This document shows, one piece after another, positions 26,536-35,140 of a stretch of DNA of 64,000 bases (within the stretch, counting starts at the first letter, position 1; the number at the start of each line of letters is the position of its first letter). The notes below the pieces were generated by a model. That model saw only the letters and a list, made by a program, of their open reading frames with translations. It made no database searches and had not been told where the DNA came from. A program made the position numbers and the translations under genes. This DNA comes from VXPQ01 sp965248175. GTDB taxonomy: Bacteria; Bacteroidota; Rhodothermia; Rhodothermales; VXPQ01. Location of the stretch: assembly GCA_965248175.1 (NCBI GenBank), contig OZ252093.1, positions 2,046,001-2,110,000 of the forward strand, read 5' to 3'.

Positions 26536-26570
26536 CGGGTTGGTAAGGTCGGTGAGTTTCCGGAAAACAA

Positions 26571-27230
26571 TCAGTCGGTTTGCGGAATGTTGGTTTGCGA
26601 TGCAGCGATACGCGCCCGGCGGCCTTCGAACGTCACCCGGCCCTGCGCAAATAACCGCAATGCTTCGGGAAGGAGACGGTGTTCCACAGCAAGCACTCGT
26701 GCAGCGACATCGTCCGGAGTATCTTCGGGCAGGACAGGCACGGCTTCCTGCAGGACGACGGGACCGGTATCGTAGACTTCCTCTACGAGATGTACAGACG
26801 CTCCCGTCCAATGGACGCCGTATTCTATGACCGCCTCATGTACCCGGCGTCCGTACATACCCGGGCCGCCAAAGGCGGGCAGGAGCGACGGATGCACGTT
26901 GACGATGCGTCTCTTGAACTGTTCGATGACCCCTGCAGGAATTTTCTTCATAAATCCGGCCAGTGCGATGAAGTTGGCGCCGTGCGTACGCAATTTTTCG
27001 AGCAGTATCCGACTATAGTCTTCTTCGCTCGGGAAATCTCGCGGATGGAGGATCACCGAAGGAATGCCTCGTTCGGCAGCCAGATCAAGTGCGCCCGCAT
27101 TGCGCCGATCCGATACGCAGCAGACCACCCTGAAGTCAGGGTCCGGCTTGTCTGCCTGGTCCAGAATGGCTTTAAAATTTGAGCCGCGCCCGGAAGCGAA
27201 GACGGCTACGCTGAGACGGGATCGCGTCAT
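26571..27230 (-). CDS. purN: Phosphoribosylglycinamide formyltransferase
   Basis: Transfers the formyl group from 10-formyl-THF to GAR in purine synthesis. It has 219 residues. ASGRGSNFKAI (12-22) binds phosphate. The catalytic set is Asn111 and His113 in NVHPSLLPAF and Asp154 in EEVYDTGPVVLQ. It starts 21 bp after ldcA and ends 35 bp before purH, all on one strand. The last 20 residues are an unconserved tail. Confidence 0.96.
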   Translation of the reverse strand: MTRSRLSVAVFASGRGSNFKAILDQADKPDPDFRVVCCVSDRRNAGALDLAAERGIPSVILHPRDFPSEEDYSRILLEKLRTHGANFIALAGFMKKIPAGVIEQFKRRIVNVHPSLLPAFGGPGMYGRRVHEAVIEYGVHWTGASVHLVEEVYDTGPVVLQEAVPVLPEDTPDDVAARVLAVEHRLLPEALRLFAQGRVTFEGRRARIAASQTNIPQTD

Positions 27231-27251
27231 GAAGCCTGTAGATACGTGGCT

Positions 27252-28196
27252 TTACAAAGGGGTAGAAACAACGGGTTCGACGAAACTGAGCCGCGCCATG
27301 TCGGAAGTTACCTGTAGACGGGCGCGTCCGCCAACAGGAAGCGAATTTTTCACCGGAAAATGACCATAGACGAGTCCTTCGGCGACAGGGAAGCCTGCGT
27401 CGGCGAAATATTCGCGAAAAATCTCGCCGGGCGAGGGCGATGCGCAGGCCTTGTCGGTTTCAGGTTGCCACCGGGTGAAGCCTCCCAGAACAAGCCCTCC
27501 CAGTTTGTCGAAAGCGCCCGCAAGGTGCAACTGGGCAAGCATGGCGTCAATGCGATAGGGAGGTTCACTCACATCTTCAACGAACAGGATAGCATGTTCG
27601 AACGAGGGCAGATAAGGTGTGCCCAGCAGCCGGACAATCGTGGAGAGGTTCCCGCCAAGAAGAGGGCCTTCGGCGGTTCCTGCACGGAGCGGTCGGAGGC
27701 TTTCCCCGGACGGACCGATCAGGGAATCACAGGTTTCTCCCCGGGCAATCGCCCAGAACAGCGCTTCCGAGGCGGGGTCAAGATCGGGCCAGTCGACGGC
27801 GATCATGGGTCCTGAAATGCCCGGCAAATCAGCATAACGCAACAGGGCGAGATGTAGTGCCGTTATGTCGCTGTATCCAACAATAAGTTTGGGATTCACC
27901 CTGGCTGCTTCGTAATCGAGGTGCGGCAACAAGCGCAAGCAGCCATACCCGCCCCGTACAGCGATGAGCATCCTTACGTCGTCTCGCCGGAGAAAACCAT
28001 TCAATTCGCCGAGACGCTCGGCGTCTGTTCCCGAGAGGTAACCGTCTTCTGCAAACGCAGATCGACCCGGTTCCACTCGGTAGCCTCGGCGTTCGAGCTG
28101 CGCGATGCCCGCCCGGAATCGGGCCATGTCCGGCGGGGCGCTTGCCGGTGCGACGACACCGATCGTATCGCCCGGTTCGATGGGAAAGGGTTTCAC
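27252..28196 (-). CDS. ldcA: LD-carboxypeptidase (S66 family)
   Basis: Cytosolic serine peptidase that removes the terminal D-alanine from recycled murein tetrapeptides. It has 314 residues with a GTG start at 28196. TIGVVAPASAP and RGGYGCLRLLPHLDY are family motifs; the nucleophile is Ser109 in VGYSDITALH, with the distal Glu (FVEDVSEPPYRID) and His (LVYGHFPVKNSLPVG) of the unusual Ser-Glu-His triad. Signal peptide absent, as expected. It heads the minus-strand run that continues into purN and purH. Confidence 0.93.
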   Translation of the reverse strand: MKPFPIEPGDTIGVVAPASAPPDMARFRAGIAQLERRGYRVEPGRSAFAEDGYLSGTDAERLGELNGFLRRDDVRMLIAVRGGYGCLRLLPHLDYEAARVNPKLIVGYSDITALHLALLRYADLPGISGPMIAVDWPDLDPASEALFWAIARGETCDSLIGPSGESLRPLRAGTAEGPLLGGNLSTIVRLLGTPYLPSFEHAILFVEDVSEPPYRIDAMLAQLHLAGAFDKLGGLVLGGFTRWQPETDKACASPSPGEIFREYFADAGFPVAEGLVYGHFPVKNSLPVGGRARLQVTSDMARLSFVEPVVSTPL

Positions 28197-28435
28197 GCTG
28201 CGAATCGAGGCATCCTGACAGGAAACGCAGAGCAGGAAGCCTGCCTCATGCGTTCCGGTTTGTTTCGGACAGTTAACATACGAAGAAAATGTTGTGCGTT
28301 GTTTCGGATTTCATTCTCGTTTTCCTGTTTCATTCGTAAACGGAAACGAACAGGACGGGCGCGGCAGCCCTTTCGGGAAGGCTTCGACAAGGTTTTCAGA
28401 GGCGGCGGCTTTACCTTGCGCTTTTGCTTAAACGG

Positions 28436-28475
28436 CAAAGGGTCCCCGCCGTCGTACGGCAACGGGAACCCTTTG
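28436..28475 (-). terminator. Long GC-rich hairpin downstream of the 1020-residue surface protein gene
   Basis: The arms at 28437-28455 and 28457-28474 are nearly complementary (AAAGGGT outer arm, GCCGT inner arm) with few mismatches and a tiny loop. The hairpin begins about 36 bases after the stop codon at 28511 in the minus direction. No good U-run follows, so it could be a bidirectional or Rho-assisted terminator or an mRNA-stabilising hairpin. The rest of the 314-bp gap 28197-28510 shows no gene or other signal I recognise. Confidence 0.6.
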
Positions 28476-28510
28476 TCGAGTATAAGCCGAGAGGGAACTC
28501 CGGATGTCGT

Positions 28511-31500
28511 TTACTTGACAAGAACCATCGTGCGCGCGATCGTCTTCTCGCCAGCCACGAGGCGATACACGTAGACGCCGTTCGGCAAGTCGTTCGCACC
28601 GAAACGCACCGTGTGACGACCTGCCGCCTGCGGACCGTCGATCAGCACGTCCACCTCGCGCCCCAGCATGTCGTAAACGATCAGGCTCGCATCGCCTGCC
28701 CGGGGCAAGGCATAGTCGATGCTCGTTTGCGGATTGAACGGGTTCGGGTAGTTCCGCGAGAGAGAAACCTCCGTCGGCAGTTCCGAATCTTCCGTACCGG
28801 TGCCCGAAATCACGGCGACCGTAAAGGTCTGCGAAACCCACTTCCTCTCGCGATCCGTCGCCGTAAGTGCGACCTCGGCCGAGTTGTATCCGAGCGGAAA
28901 GATCGTCAGCGTGGCTCTGGATCGGTCCAGCGTCAGCCGCATGGCCGAGGTAATCACATCGGTCGCGGTGCTCACGGGCGATTTGTGCGGGGCGGTCACA
29001 TCCATCTCGTAGAGCAACCCTCCGGGGAGCTCGTCGCCTGCTCTCGCATTCGGATCGAGAAAAGCGGGATCGGCCCCTTCTCCGCCAGACAGATTGCGCA
29101 AATCCAGAACCATCGCAGGATCGCCCGTATTCAGCGTAATATCCCCGATGACGGTCTTCACGATCGGGAACGTGGCCCCATTGACCGTCACGCTGAAGCT
29201 TTGCGAGATATATTCTCCCGTGTCATTCGTGGCCACCACCGTAACGTCGGTAGATGTCTCGTCCGTACGCCACACGGGCGTAAGCGTTATTACGGAACCC
29301 TCCACGCCTACCTCCACCACGGTGCTGTCCGCACTACTCGGCGTATACGTCAGTACCCCCCTGGTAGGATCTCCGAACGCAGCCGGCTCGCCGGCTCCGT
29401 CGCCGTTCAAATCCGACAAATCCACCGTGATGGCGTCGCCGTCGGCATCCAGCTGCTGGGCAGGAATCGGCTGCGCTACGGTCGGCGTAGTCTCGCTCAC
29501 GATCGTCACCGTAAAGGAATCCGATACGAATTGAGAATCCTCATACTGCGCATCTGGGACCGTTTCCGGCTCACCAGGCTTCATACAGGGAGAGTCTGAC
29601 ACCACAGGATCGTCGTCAGTCGTATACTCTTCAGGACACTTGTACGACGTCACAGCTCCCTTATCCGTGGCGGTCACCGTAAAGGTGGCGCTACCCGCCT
29701 CACGCGGACGGATGGTCAAGGTCTCCTCGTCCAACAGATCGACTATCGCCACCATGGGCTTCGTAACCCACCAAAATTCGTCGGTTGCGTCTTCTGGTAC
29801 TTTCGTCGTCTCCCCCCCACTGACATCACTGATGGCGATATCAAAAACCAGCGTACGAGCAGGAGAGCCAAGATCTTCATCCGCGAATCCGTCGCCCAGA
29901 CCGCCGATCATGGTGTCTGTAGCATCGTCTTCCCGCAACGTCCGGTCCGCAAGCCGCGTCACGACATACGGCCTGGTTGCCCCGGACACAGCCGCAATAA
30001 CTCGCAACCGGGCATATTCGCCTGCGCCATCCGTCGCAGTCACCCAAACATTGGTCGATCGGCCCTCTTCCGCCTTGTCCGTAAGCGCGATCGTCAACGT
30101 GGCGCCGCTTCTCGTCGCAGTCACGATGTCAACCGCGTCGTCGCCTGCGCCCGCTTTATCGGCGCTGGCTTCGTAGGTCAGGAAGACATCGTTCGGGTCG
30201 TAGAAGTAATCAAGCAGCTCCAATTCTTTCGACACGTCGTCCCTTACCGTCAGGGTCACTTGCTCCATATGGTCCTGGGCTTGCGCATTGTACTCTCCTC
30301 CCACAGTAATACCCTCTCCTCTCTGCATGGGCGCATCGGCGGACATCACTTCCACATGGATGGACTGCTCGTCGTCCTCCTCACTCGCATCCGGATCCAC
30401 AGTAATCTCGAATGCGCCTGCCGAAATCGGGCTCACGGTGAGCCTATTGCCGGTAAGGCCGACCCAGGCGTAGGGCTCGACGACAAACGAATTGCCGGGA
30501 TTATTCACGGCATCGTCATCCCCCACCTGGTAGTGATGTATACTCCAGCTTGACCCCGAATCGTAAGGATACGCCGTATCCAGGTTAATGGTAATGGGCC
30601 CTCCGCCCACGCGGAGAATCCTGGGTACGGCCGGGGCACGGATCTTCCCTTTAACCTTGATTTTCAACGAAGCGTCGGATTCCACCCAATTGGCGTTATC
30701 GCTAATGCGATAATAGTACGTGTCGTGGACTGCCCACCCCGCGGCCGCGCCGGAATCTTCATCGTCGGATTGCGTATTCGCCCACTGAGGGAGGTCCGTG
30801 ATAATATTGGAACCGGTCAGTGCAAACCTCATGGACACGAAGTATAAGGAATCTGCCTGCAGTGGGCTGGGACAAGTCGCAGGGGCGGTGAACTCCTGGG
30901 GTCCCGTCCCCAGGCCGTCCGGGTTGGACAAGGTGCATAACACGCTGCCCGGCCTCCCATCGTCGGCGACGGAGCGCAACGCTACCGTCACGGAAAAATC
31001 TCCGGCGGCTGGATACTGGTCCAGCCGCAATACGATCCTGTCCAGGTCATAGCCCTCCGGATTGCTGCCCGTCTCAAACGCCTGAGCGGCGGAATCTTCG
31101 TCACGTAATTCATAACTGCCGTCGGTATTTTTCTCCGTGTTGCTCACGAGCTCCACGACTTGCTGCGCGTGCCCCGGCGCCGTGAAGCCGGGCAGGAGCG
31201 CGGCGGCGAGGGCCAGTGCGGCGGCGCGCGCCATGTGCCGGCGAATGGGGGACCTTGCGGAGGCGCGGCGAGAAAAGACTGCCCACATCCGCCAAAGCGA
31301 TGTCGTGCGGGCGCCAAGACAGGCCTCCGTCGGCGCCGCTGTTATACTCTGGAGACAACTCGTAAAATGCCGGGGGTGAGGCCTCAGACATGCGGTAAGG
31401 CACGCACCCGCGAATTTCAGCCATGGGAAAGTTCTCATTGAAATCCCCTTCCGGTATGAAACCGCCTTTCGATCTGCGCCTGTTCGACACAGCGCCGGGG

Positions 31501-31573
31501 TTTTGGAGTTCGGGGTGTTGTTAATGTTGTTGTTCATGTTGGCTATGCTGAAGTTGGATATGCCGTCAATCAT
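28511..31573 (-). CDS. Large secreted surface protein with Ig/cadherin-like repeats and a C-terminal sorting (T9SS-like) domain
   Basis: The open frame encodes 1020 residues. The C-terminal about 75 residues (LSRNYPNPFNPQTSIDYALP to MVLVK) form a Type A sorting/secretion domain (PF18962-like), implying export by a Type IX-like system. The middle holds an N-terminal beta-sandwich-like region and several Ig/cadherin-like repeats of about 90-110 residues (YVVTRLADRTLREDDATDT, TPTVAQPIPAQQLDADGDA, FPIVKTVIGDITLNTGDPA). A typical signal peptide (MARAAALALAAALLPG to GHAQQ) begins only at Met114 (base 31234). The perfect Shine-Dalgarno lies before Met1 at 31573, so either the leader is translated and processed or translation truly starts at 31288/31234. 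Ligand unknown; adhesion is a guess. Confidence 0.72.
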   Translation of the reverse strand: MIDGISNFSIANMNNNINNTPNSKTPALCRTGADRKAVSYRKGISMRTFPWLKFAGACLTACLRPHPRHFTSCLQSITAAPTEACLGARTTSLWRMWAVFSRRASARSPIRRHMARAAALALAAALLPGFTAPGHAQQVVELVSNTEKNTDGSYELRDEDSAAQAFETGSNPEGYDLDRIVLRLDQYPAAGDFSVTVALRSVADDGRPGSVLCTLSNPDGLGTGPQEFTAPATCPSPLQADSLYFVSMRFALTGSNIITDLPQWANTQSDDEDSGAAAGWAVHDTYYYRISDNANWVESDASLKIKVKGKIRAPAVPRILRVGGGPITINLDTAYPYDSGSSWSIHHYQVGDDDAVNNPGNSFVVEPYAWVGLTGNRLTVSPISAGAFEITVDPDASEEDDEQSIHVEVMSADAPMQRGEGITVGGEYNAQAQDHMEQVTLTVRDDVSKELELLDYFYDPNDVFLTYEASADKAGAGDDAVDIVTATRSGATLTIALTDKAEEGRSTNVWVTATDGAGEYARLRVIAAVSGATRPYVVTRLADRTLREDDATDTMIGGLGDGFADEDLGSPARTLVFDIAISDVSGGETTKVPEDATDEFWWVTKPMVAIVDLLDEETLTIRPREAGSATFTVTATDKGAVTSYKCPEEYTTDDDPVVSDSPCMKPGEPETVPDAQYEDSQFVSDSFTVTIVSETTPTVAQPIPAQQLDADGDAITVDLSDLNGDGAGEPAAFGDPTRGVLTYTPSSADSTVVEVGVEGSVITLTPVWRTDETSTDVTVVATNDTGEYISQSFSVTVNGATFPIVKTVIGDITLNTGDPAMVLDLRNLSGGEGADPAFLDPNARAGDELPGGLLYEMDVTAPHKSPVSTATDVITSAMRLTLDRSRATLTIFPLGYNSAEVALTATDRERKWVSQTFTVAVISGTGTEDSELPTEVSLSRNYPNPFNPQTSIDYALPRAGDASLIVYDMLGREVDVLIDGPQAAGRHTVRFGANDLPNGVYVYRLVAGEKTIARTMVLVK

Positions 31574-31578
31574 GGTCG

Positions 31579-31640
31579 CCTCCTAAGGATCTGATTTCAA
31601 TTTTCAATCTACAAAAAATCGAGGATTATATCGCAAAGTA
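31579..31640 (-). promoter_or_regulatory. Strong Shine-Dalgarno and candidate promoter of the large surface protein
   Basis: AGGAGG at 31584-31579 lies 5 bases before the ATG at 31573, the best ribosome-binding site in the window. Upstream on the minus strand, TATAAT occurs at 31630-31625 and TACTTTG at 31640-31634. TACTTTG is close to the Bacteroidota -7 element TAnnTTTG. A -35/-33 partner is not convincing. Promoter assignment is tentative; the Shine-Dalgarno is solid. Confidence 0.5.
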
Positions 31641-31696
31641 ACCCTTATTCACTTGACTTTCTCGTAAGTATTATGGCGTTTTAATAACCTTATTCG

Positions 31697-32220
31697 GGAA
31701 GTCAACTCGAAAAAAAAAGGCACAACACGCTCCCGGACGCTCCGAACGCAAAGGCTTGACAATCGTTGCCTTGCTTCGCATGTTTCCCGACGATGAAACA
31801 GTGGAAATCTGGTTCGAGGAACAGCGTTGGCCCGAAGGCCGGAATGCCCCGATCGCGGATGCATGCGGGCCGTACGCAGCACCCACCCGACGATGCGTTG
31901 GCGTTGCAGGAATTGCCGCCGGCACTTCTCGGTTCGCAAGGGAACGGTCATGCATTCGAGCAAACTCGGCTTGCAGGCGTTCTGCACGCACCAGACGGTC
32001 AAGCACAGTGTCAAGGTATACGTCCGGGGGCAAGTCCACACGAACGGGATTGAATCGTTATGGGCAACCCTGAAGCGGGACATCAACGGCGTGTACCACC
32101 ACGTATCCGTCAAGCATCTGCACAGGTACGTTAACGAGTTCGCCGGACGGCACAATATCCGCGGGATGGACACGCTGGATCAGATGGCAGGTTAGAGAGT
32201 AGAAAAACTGCTTGACTTCC
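31697..32220 (+). mobile_element. Decayed IS1595-like insertion sequence
   Basis: The remnant transposase (31756-32195) is framed by an inverted repeat, GGAAGTCAA at 31697-31705 and TTGACTTCC at 32212-32220, which I take as candidate terminal repeats. No matching target-site duplication is visible next to them. At about 524 bp it is roughly half of a normal IS1595-type element. It sits between two divergent surface-protein genes. Confidence 0.6.
31756..32195 (+). pseudogene. IS1595-family (ISXO2-like) transposase remnant
   Basis: The first part (frame of 31756) reads FPDDETVEIWFEEQRWPEGR, the standard N-terminus of these transposases. A frameshift near 31840 moves to the frame of 31827, giving the zinc-ribbon cysteines (CPDRGC, then CRNCRRHFSVRKGTVM). 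After KLGLQAF the sequence jumps directly to HQTVKHSVKVYVRGQVHTNG and IESLWATLKRDINGVYHHV, the C-terminal segment. The middle of about 150 residues with the first catalytic acids of the DDE-type core is gone. It cannot be active. Confidence 0.85.
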
Positions 32221-32539
32221 GGCGTACCGTCTGCATGAGGGTGGAAGTTCGATTCCGGCGACGACAAGGCTCCATACCATTCCAACATTCCTTAACGAAG
32301 GTCCGTTATTCAGAACGTGGAAGTGTTCCGGTAAATTCCGTATCTTTCTTTCTACCCTGAACCCCTGATTACCGGCTACGGATTGCCGGAACGATTTTGC
32401 ACATTCCCGGTTACCCGCTTGAGGTTCGGGAAAGCTTCTCAAAAAGGATTTTCACGTCGGCTTTTACTTCCGCGCCCTGTGCAAGGCCAGGTGTTCCGAT
32501 CCGAAAATCCGGTTACAGGAGTATATTACGGGCAAGACC
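32221..32539. other. Intergenic stretch without recognised gene
   Basis: The 319 bases between the decayed IS and the 617-residue surface protein gene contain no ORF with family similarity. It must hold the promoter of the downstream gene. An AGGAG lies at 32517-32521 but is about 18 bases before the ATG at 32540, too far for ideal use. Nothing else is apparent. Confidence 0.5.
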
Positions 32540-34393
32540 ATGAAGAACCGTATTCCGTATTCCGACGCAGTACGCACGCATGGGGCATTGTGGCGCGTGG
32601 CCATCTCCGTCCTACTTGGCGCCCTCGCGTTCCTTCCGACACAGGCGACAAGAGCGGAAGTACAGGCGACGCCGCCAACGTCATGCATAGTAATATCGCC
32701 TACGTCCTTGTCACTGGAAGAGTCGGGCGCGTTAGGCGAATATGAAGCCTTTCTCAGGACGACGTTGTCGTCAGGAGAGACTGTTTATGTGGTTCCCAGG
32801 ATCTCGAACCCCGATCCGAATGTCACGGTGAGTATTTCGCCGCAAGTGATGACGTTCGCAGCCAGTGACATCCCAAACGATGACGGGATTGTCCGGAAGA
32901 AGTTCCGGGTAACCGTTATTCCGGATACGGACAGTGTTGGCGGTACGCTTGTGATCTCTAATGTGGTGATAGGAGTAGGAACGGATTGCGATCTCGAAGG
33001 CGGATCCGTTACCCTGACCGTTTCCGACCGCGGCGCCCCGGTTCGGGCGGTTAACGTCAGTGAAACGAGCCTCACCACCGTGGAATCCTATGGCTCGAAC
33101 GAGGGGCTTTCTGCCGACTATGCGTTGAACCTCGCTACAATTCCTTCGGCCAGGGTGTCGATCGTTGTGATGTCCAGCGATACGCTCGCCGTGGGAGTTT
33201 CACCAAAGATATTGGAATTCACCCAGGACAATTGGTTTGAACAGCAGACGCTCACCGTTACCGCTGTCAATGACGACGATGGGAATGACGAAAATGTTAC
33301 GATAAGCCATACGGCGAGCGGAGGAGGCTACGACGATGTGGTCATTGCTGAGGTTGATGTATTTGTCGTCGATCCGGATCCGTTCGTTCCCGTTCCGGGG
33401 GCGACGATTTCGTTGCAGGACGTGAACCTGCATGAGGGTACATCGAGTTATTATACCATACGCCTCGACAAGGACCCTTCGGAGAAAGTGTACATCGTTG
33501 TGCGGAGCACGGCCCCGGCCGCCATAACCGTTTCGCCGACGGTCCTGGAGTTTTTGCCGGGACCACCCGCAATCGACAATGCGTTGCAAAACTGGCGGAC
33601 GCCGCATAAAGTCACGGTAGAAGCCGTACAGGATGACAACGCCATCTCCGAAAAGGTGGTGATCGATCACATTGCGATCGGGGGCGAATACTCCGACGTC
33701 GCTGTCAGAAGTATCGTCGCGAACGTATGGGACGATGAAGCGCGCAGTGTGACGTTATCGGAGTCGCAAATCCTGATCAATGAAGGGGAAAGCGCCACGT
33801 ACACAGTAGGCCTGGACGCATTCCCGTTGAATACGGTAGTCATCACCATCACCACCATCACCCCGACGAGCGATCCCCCCGATAAACTTTCCGTGTCGCC
33901 GGAGACGTTGCGATTCACCACGTCCACCTGGCATCTTCCGCAGACGGTTACGCTGACGGCGTTGCGGGATGCCGATAGGGATAGCCATCCGGTTACGCTC
34001 ACGCATGAAGCGCAGGGTGGGGGCTACGACAAGGTACCCATCGCCGATATTTTTGTGCTCGTTGCCGATACCGGTACGGTGACGGGCGTAGAAGATGCGG
34101 ATCCTACTGTGCCGACGGACTTTGCGCTGGAAGGAAATTATCCGAACCCCTTCAATCCGGCAACGGAAATCGCCTACGCGTTGCCGCAACAGGTCCATGT
34201 GACCCTGACGGTGTATGACGTATCGGGTCGAGAGGTGCGCCGACTGGTCGATACGGCGCAGGCGCCAGGGCGCTATCGGGTGCGTTGGGACGGGAAGAAT
34301 GCGCGCGGTCACTCGGTCCGGAGCGGCGTGTATTTTTACCGCCTGGCGACGGACGTCTGGCGCAAAACGCAAAGCATGGTGCTGTTGAAATAA
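32540..34393 (+). CDS. Secreted Calx-beta-like repeat protein with a C-terminal sorting (T9SS-like) domain
   Basis: The 617-residue protein starts with a signal peptide (about 1-39, VAISVLLGALAFLPTQATRA). Four tandem beta-sandwich repeats of about 105-120 residues follow (starting near 50, 172, 292 and 405). Each has an ISPTSLSL/VNVSETSL/LSESQILI-type opening, a VSP.(I/T/V)LEFT-type middle and a GGGYDDV/GGEYSDV/GGGYDKV end, similar to Calx-beta or SwmB-like modules. The last about 75 residues carry the sorting domain (LEGNYPNPFNPATEIAYALP to SMVLLK). It is divergent from the other sorting-domain protein, and the pair flanks a dead IS. Likely cell-surface or secreted; function unknown. Confidence 0.82.
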   Translation: MKNRIPYSDAVRTHGALWRVAISVLLGALAFLPTQATRAEVQATPPTSCIVISPTSLSLEESGALGEYEAFLRTTLSSGETVYVVPRISNPDPNVTVSISPQVMTFAASDIPNDDGIVRKKFRVTVIPDTDSVGGTLVISNVVIGVGTDCDLEGGSVTLTVSDRGAPVRAVNVSETSLTTVESYGSNEGLSADYALNLATIPSARVSIVVMSSDTLAVGVSPKILEFTQDNWFEQQTLTVTAVNDDDGNDENVTISHTASGGGYDDVVIAEVDVFVVDPDPFVPVPGATISLQDVNLHEGTSSYYTIRLDKDPSEKVYIVVRSTAPAAITVSPTVLEFLPGPPAIDNALQNWRTPHKVTVEAVQDDNAISEKVVIDHIAIGGEYSDVAVRSIVANVWDDEARSVTLSESQILINEGESATYTVGLDAFPLNTVVITITTITPTSDPPDKLSVSPETLRFTTSTWHLPQTVTLTALRDADRDSHPVTLTHEAQGGGYDKVPIADIFVLVADTGTVTGVEDADPTVPTDFALEGNYPNPFNPATEIAYALPQQVHVTLTVYDVSGREVRRLVDTAQAPGRYRVRWDGKNARGHSVRSGVYFYRLATDVWRKTQSMVLLK

Positions 34394-34402
34394 GCGCCGG
34401 TC

Positions 34403-35083
34403 ATGCGTCCGCTTGTCGCCGTACGCCCGCCCGAATATTGGCCGCGCCCGCTTTTTGTGGCGCTCATGGATGCCGCCGACAGGGTGGTGTTGGCAGATAC
34501 ATTTCCGTATAGTCGCCAGTCACGTCAAAACCGGACGCTGGTGCGCACTCCTTCGGGAGGGCAGTGGCTGAGCGTGCCGCTGGCGGCAGGGCGGCAAGGC
34601 CGATCCATCCGGGAAATCGAGATCCGGGGGCCGTTTCGCTGGATACGCAAACACTGGCGGGCGTTCGCATACAATTACCGGACCACGCCGTTTTTTGAGT
34701 TTTACGAGCCGGAACTGGCTCCGCTTTTCGAGCGGGAGTGGGATTGTCTTGGAGCGCTTACGTGTGCTTCTGTGGAAAAGGTTGCCGAGTTGTTCGGTAT
34801 CGAAACACCGCTTGTCCGTGCTTCAGAGGTAGAGGGCGCCCCCTCCACGGCCCGCGACATTCATCTGCTTGCAGGTGGCGCTTTTCTTTCGGCGGCAGAT
34901 ACGGTGGAAGCAGACCGGCGCCTGACGCAAGTGGGCGCCGTCGTACATCTCGGAGAACTCAGGTACCGGCAGAACTTCGAAGGATTCTTTCCGGAGATGT
35001 CCGCGCTTGATCTGTTGTTCAACTATGGCCCCGAGGCGTTGCCGATGATTCGAAGCAAGACGTATACGGATACGGGGCGTTGA
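34403..35083 (+). CDS. WbqC-like family protein
   Basis: The 226-residue protein matches the WbqC family (PF08889), found in polysaccharide and flagellin-glycan loci; its reaction is not firmly known. VAVRPPEYWPRPLFVALMDAADRVVLADT is the conserved N-terminus, SRQNRTLVRTPSGGQWLSVPL the second block and RQNFEGFFPEMSALDLLFNYGPEA the C-terminal one. It starts only 9 bp after the surface-protein stop codon, so the two may be co-transcribed; modification of the exported surface protein or its anchor is a possible but unproven link. Confidence 0.82.
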   Translation: MRPLVAVRPPEYWPRPLFVALMDAADRVVLADTFPYSRQSRQNRTLVRTPSGGQWLSVPLAAGRQGRSIREIEIRGPFRWIRKHWRAFAYNYRTTPFFEFYEPELAPLFEREWDCLGALTCASVEKVAELFGIETPLVRASEVEGAPSTARDIHLLAGGAFLSAADTVEADRRLTQVGAVVHLGELRYRQNFEGFFPEMSALDLLFNYGPEALPMIRSKTYTDTGR

Positions 35084-35140
35084 ATATCGGGCGTCGCCTG
35101 CCTATACTTCTATCCCGATGAACGATCTGCGCGCCATGCC

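Noticed and set aside
26536..26811. Upstream in-frame extension of purH
   Set aside because: It lies within purN on the same strand in another phase and has no PurH similarity; the ATG at 26535 fits the family.
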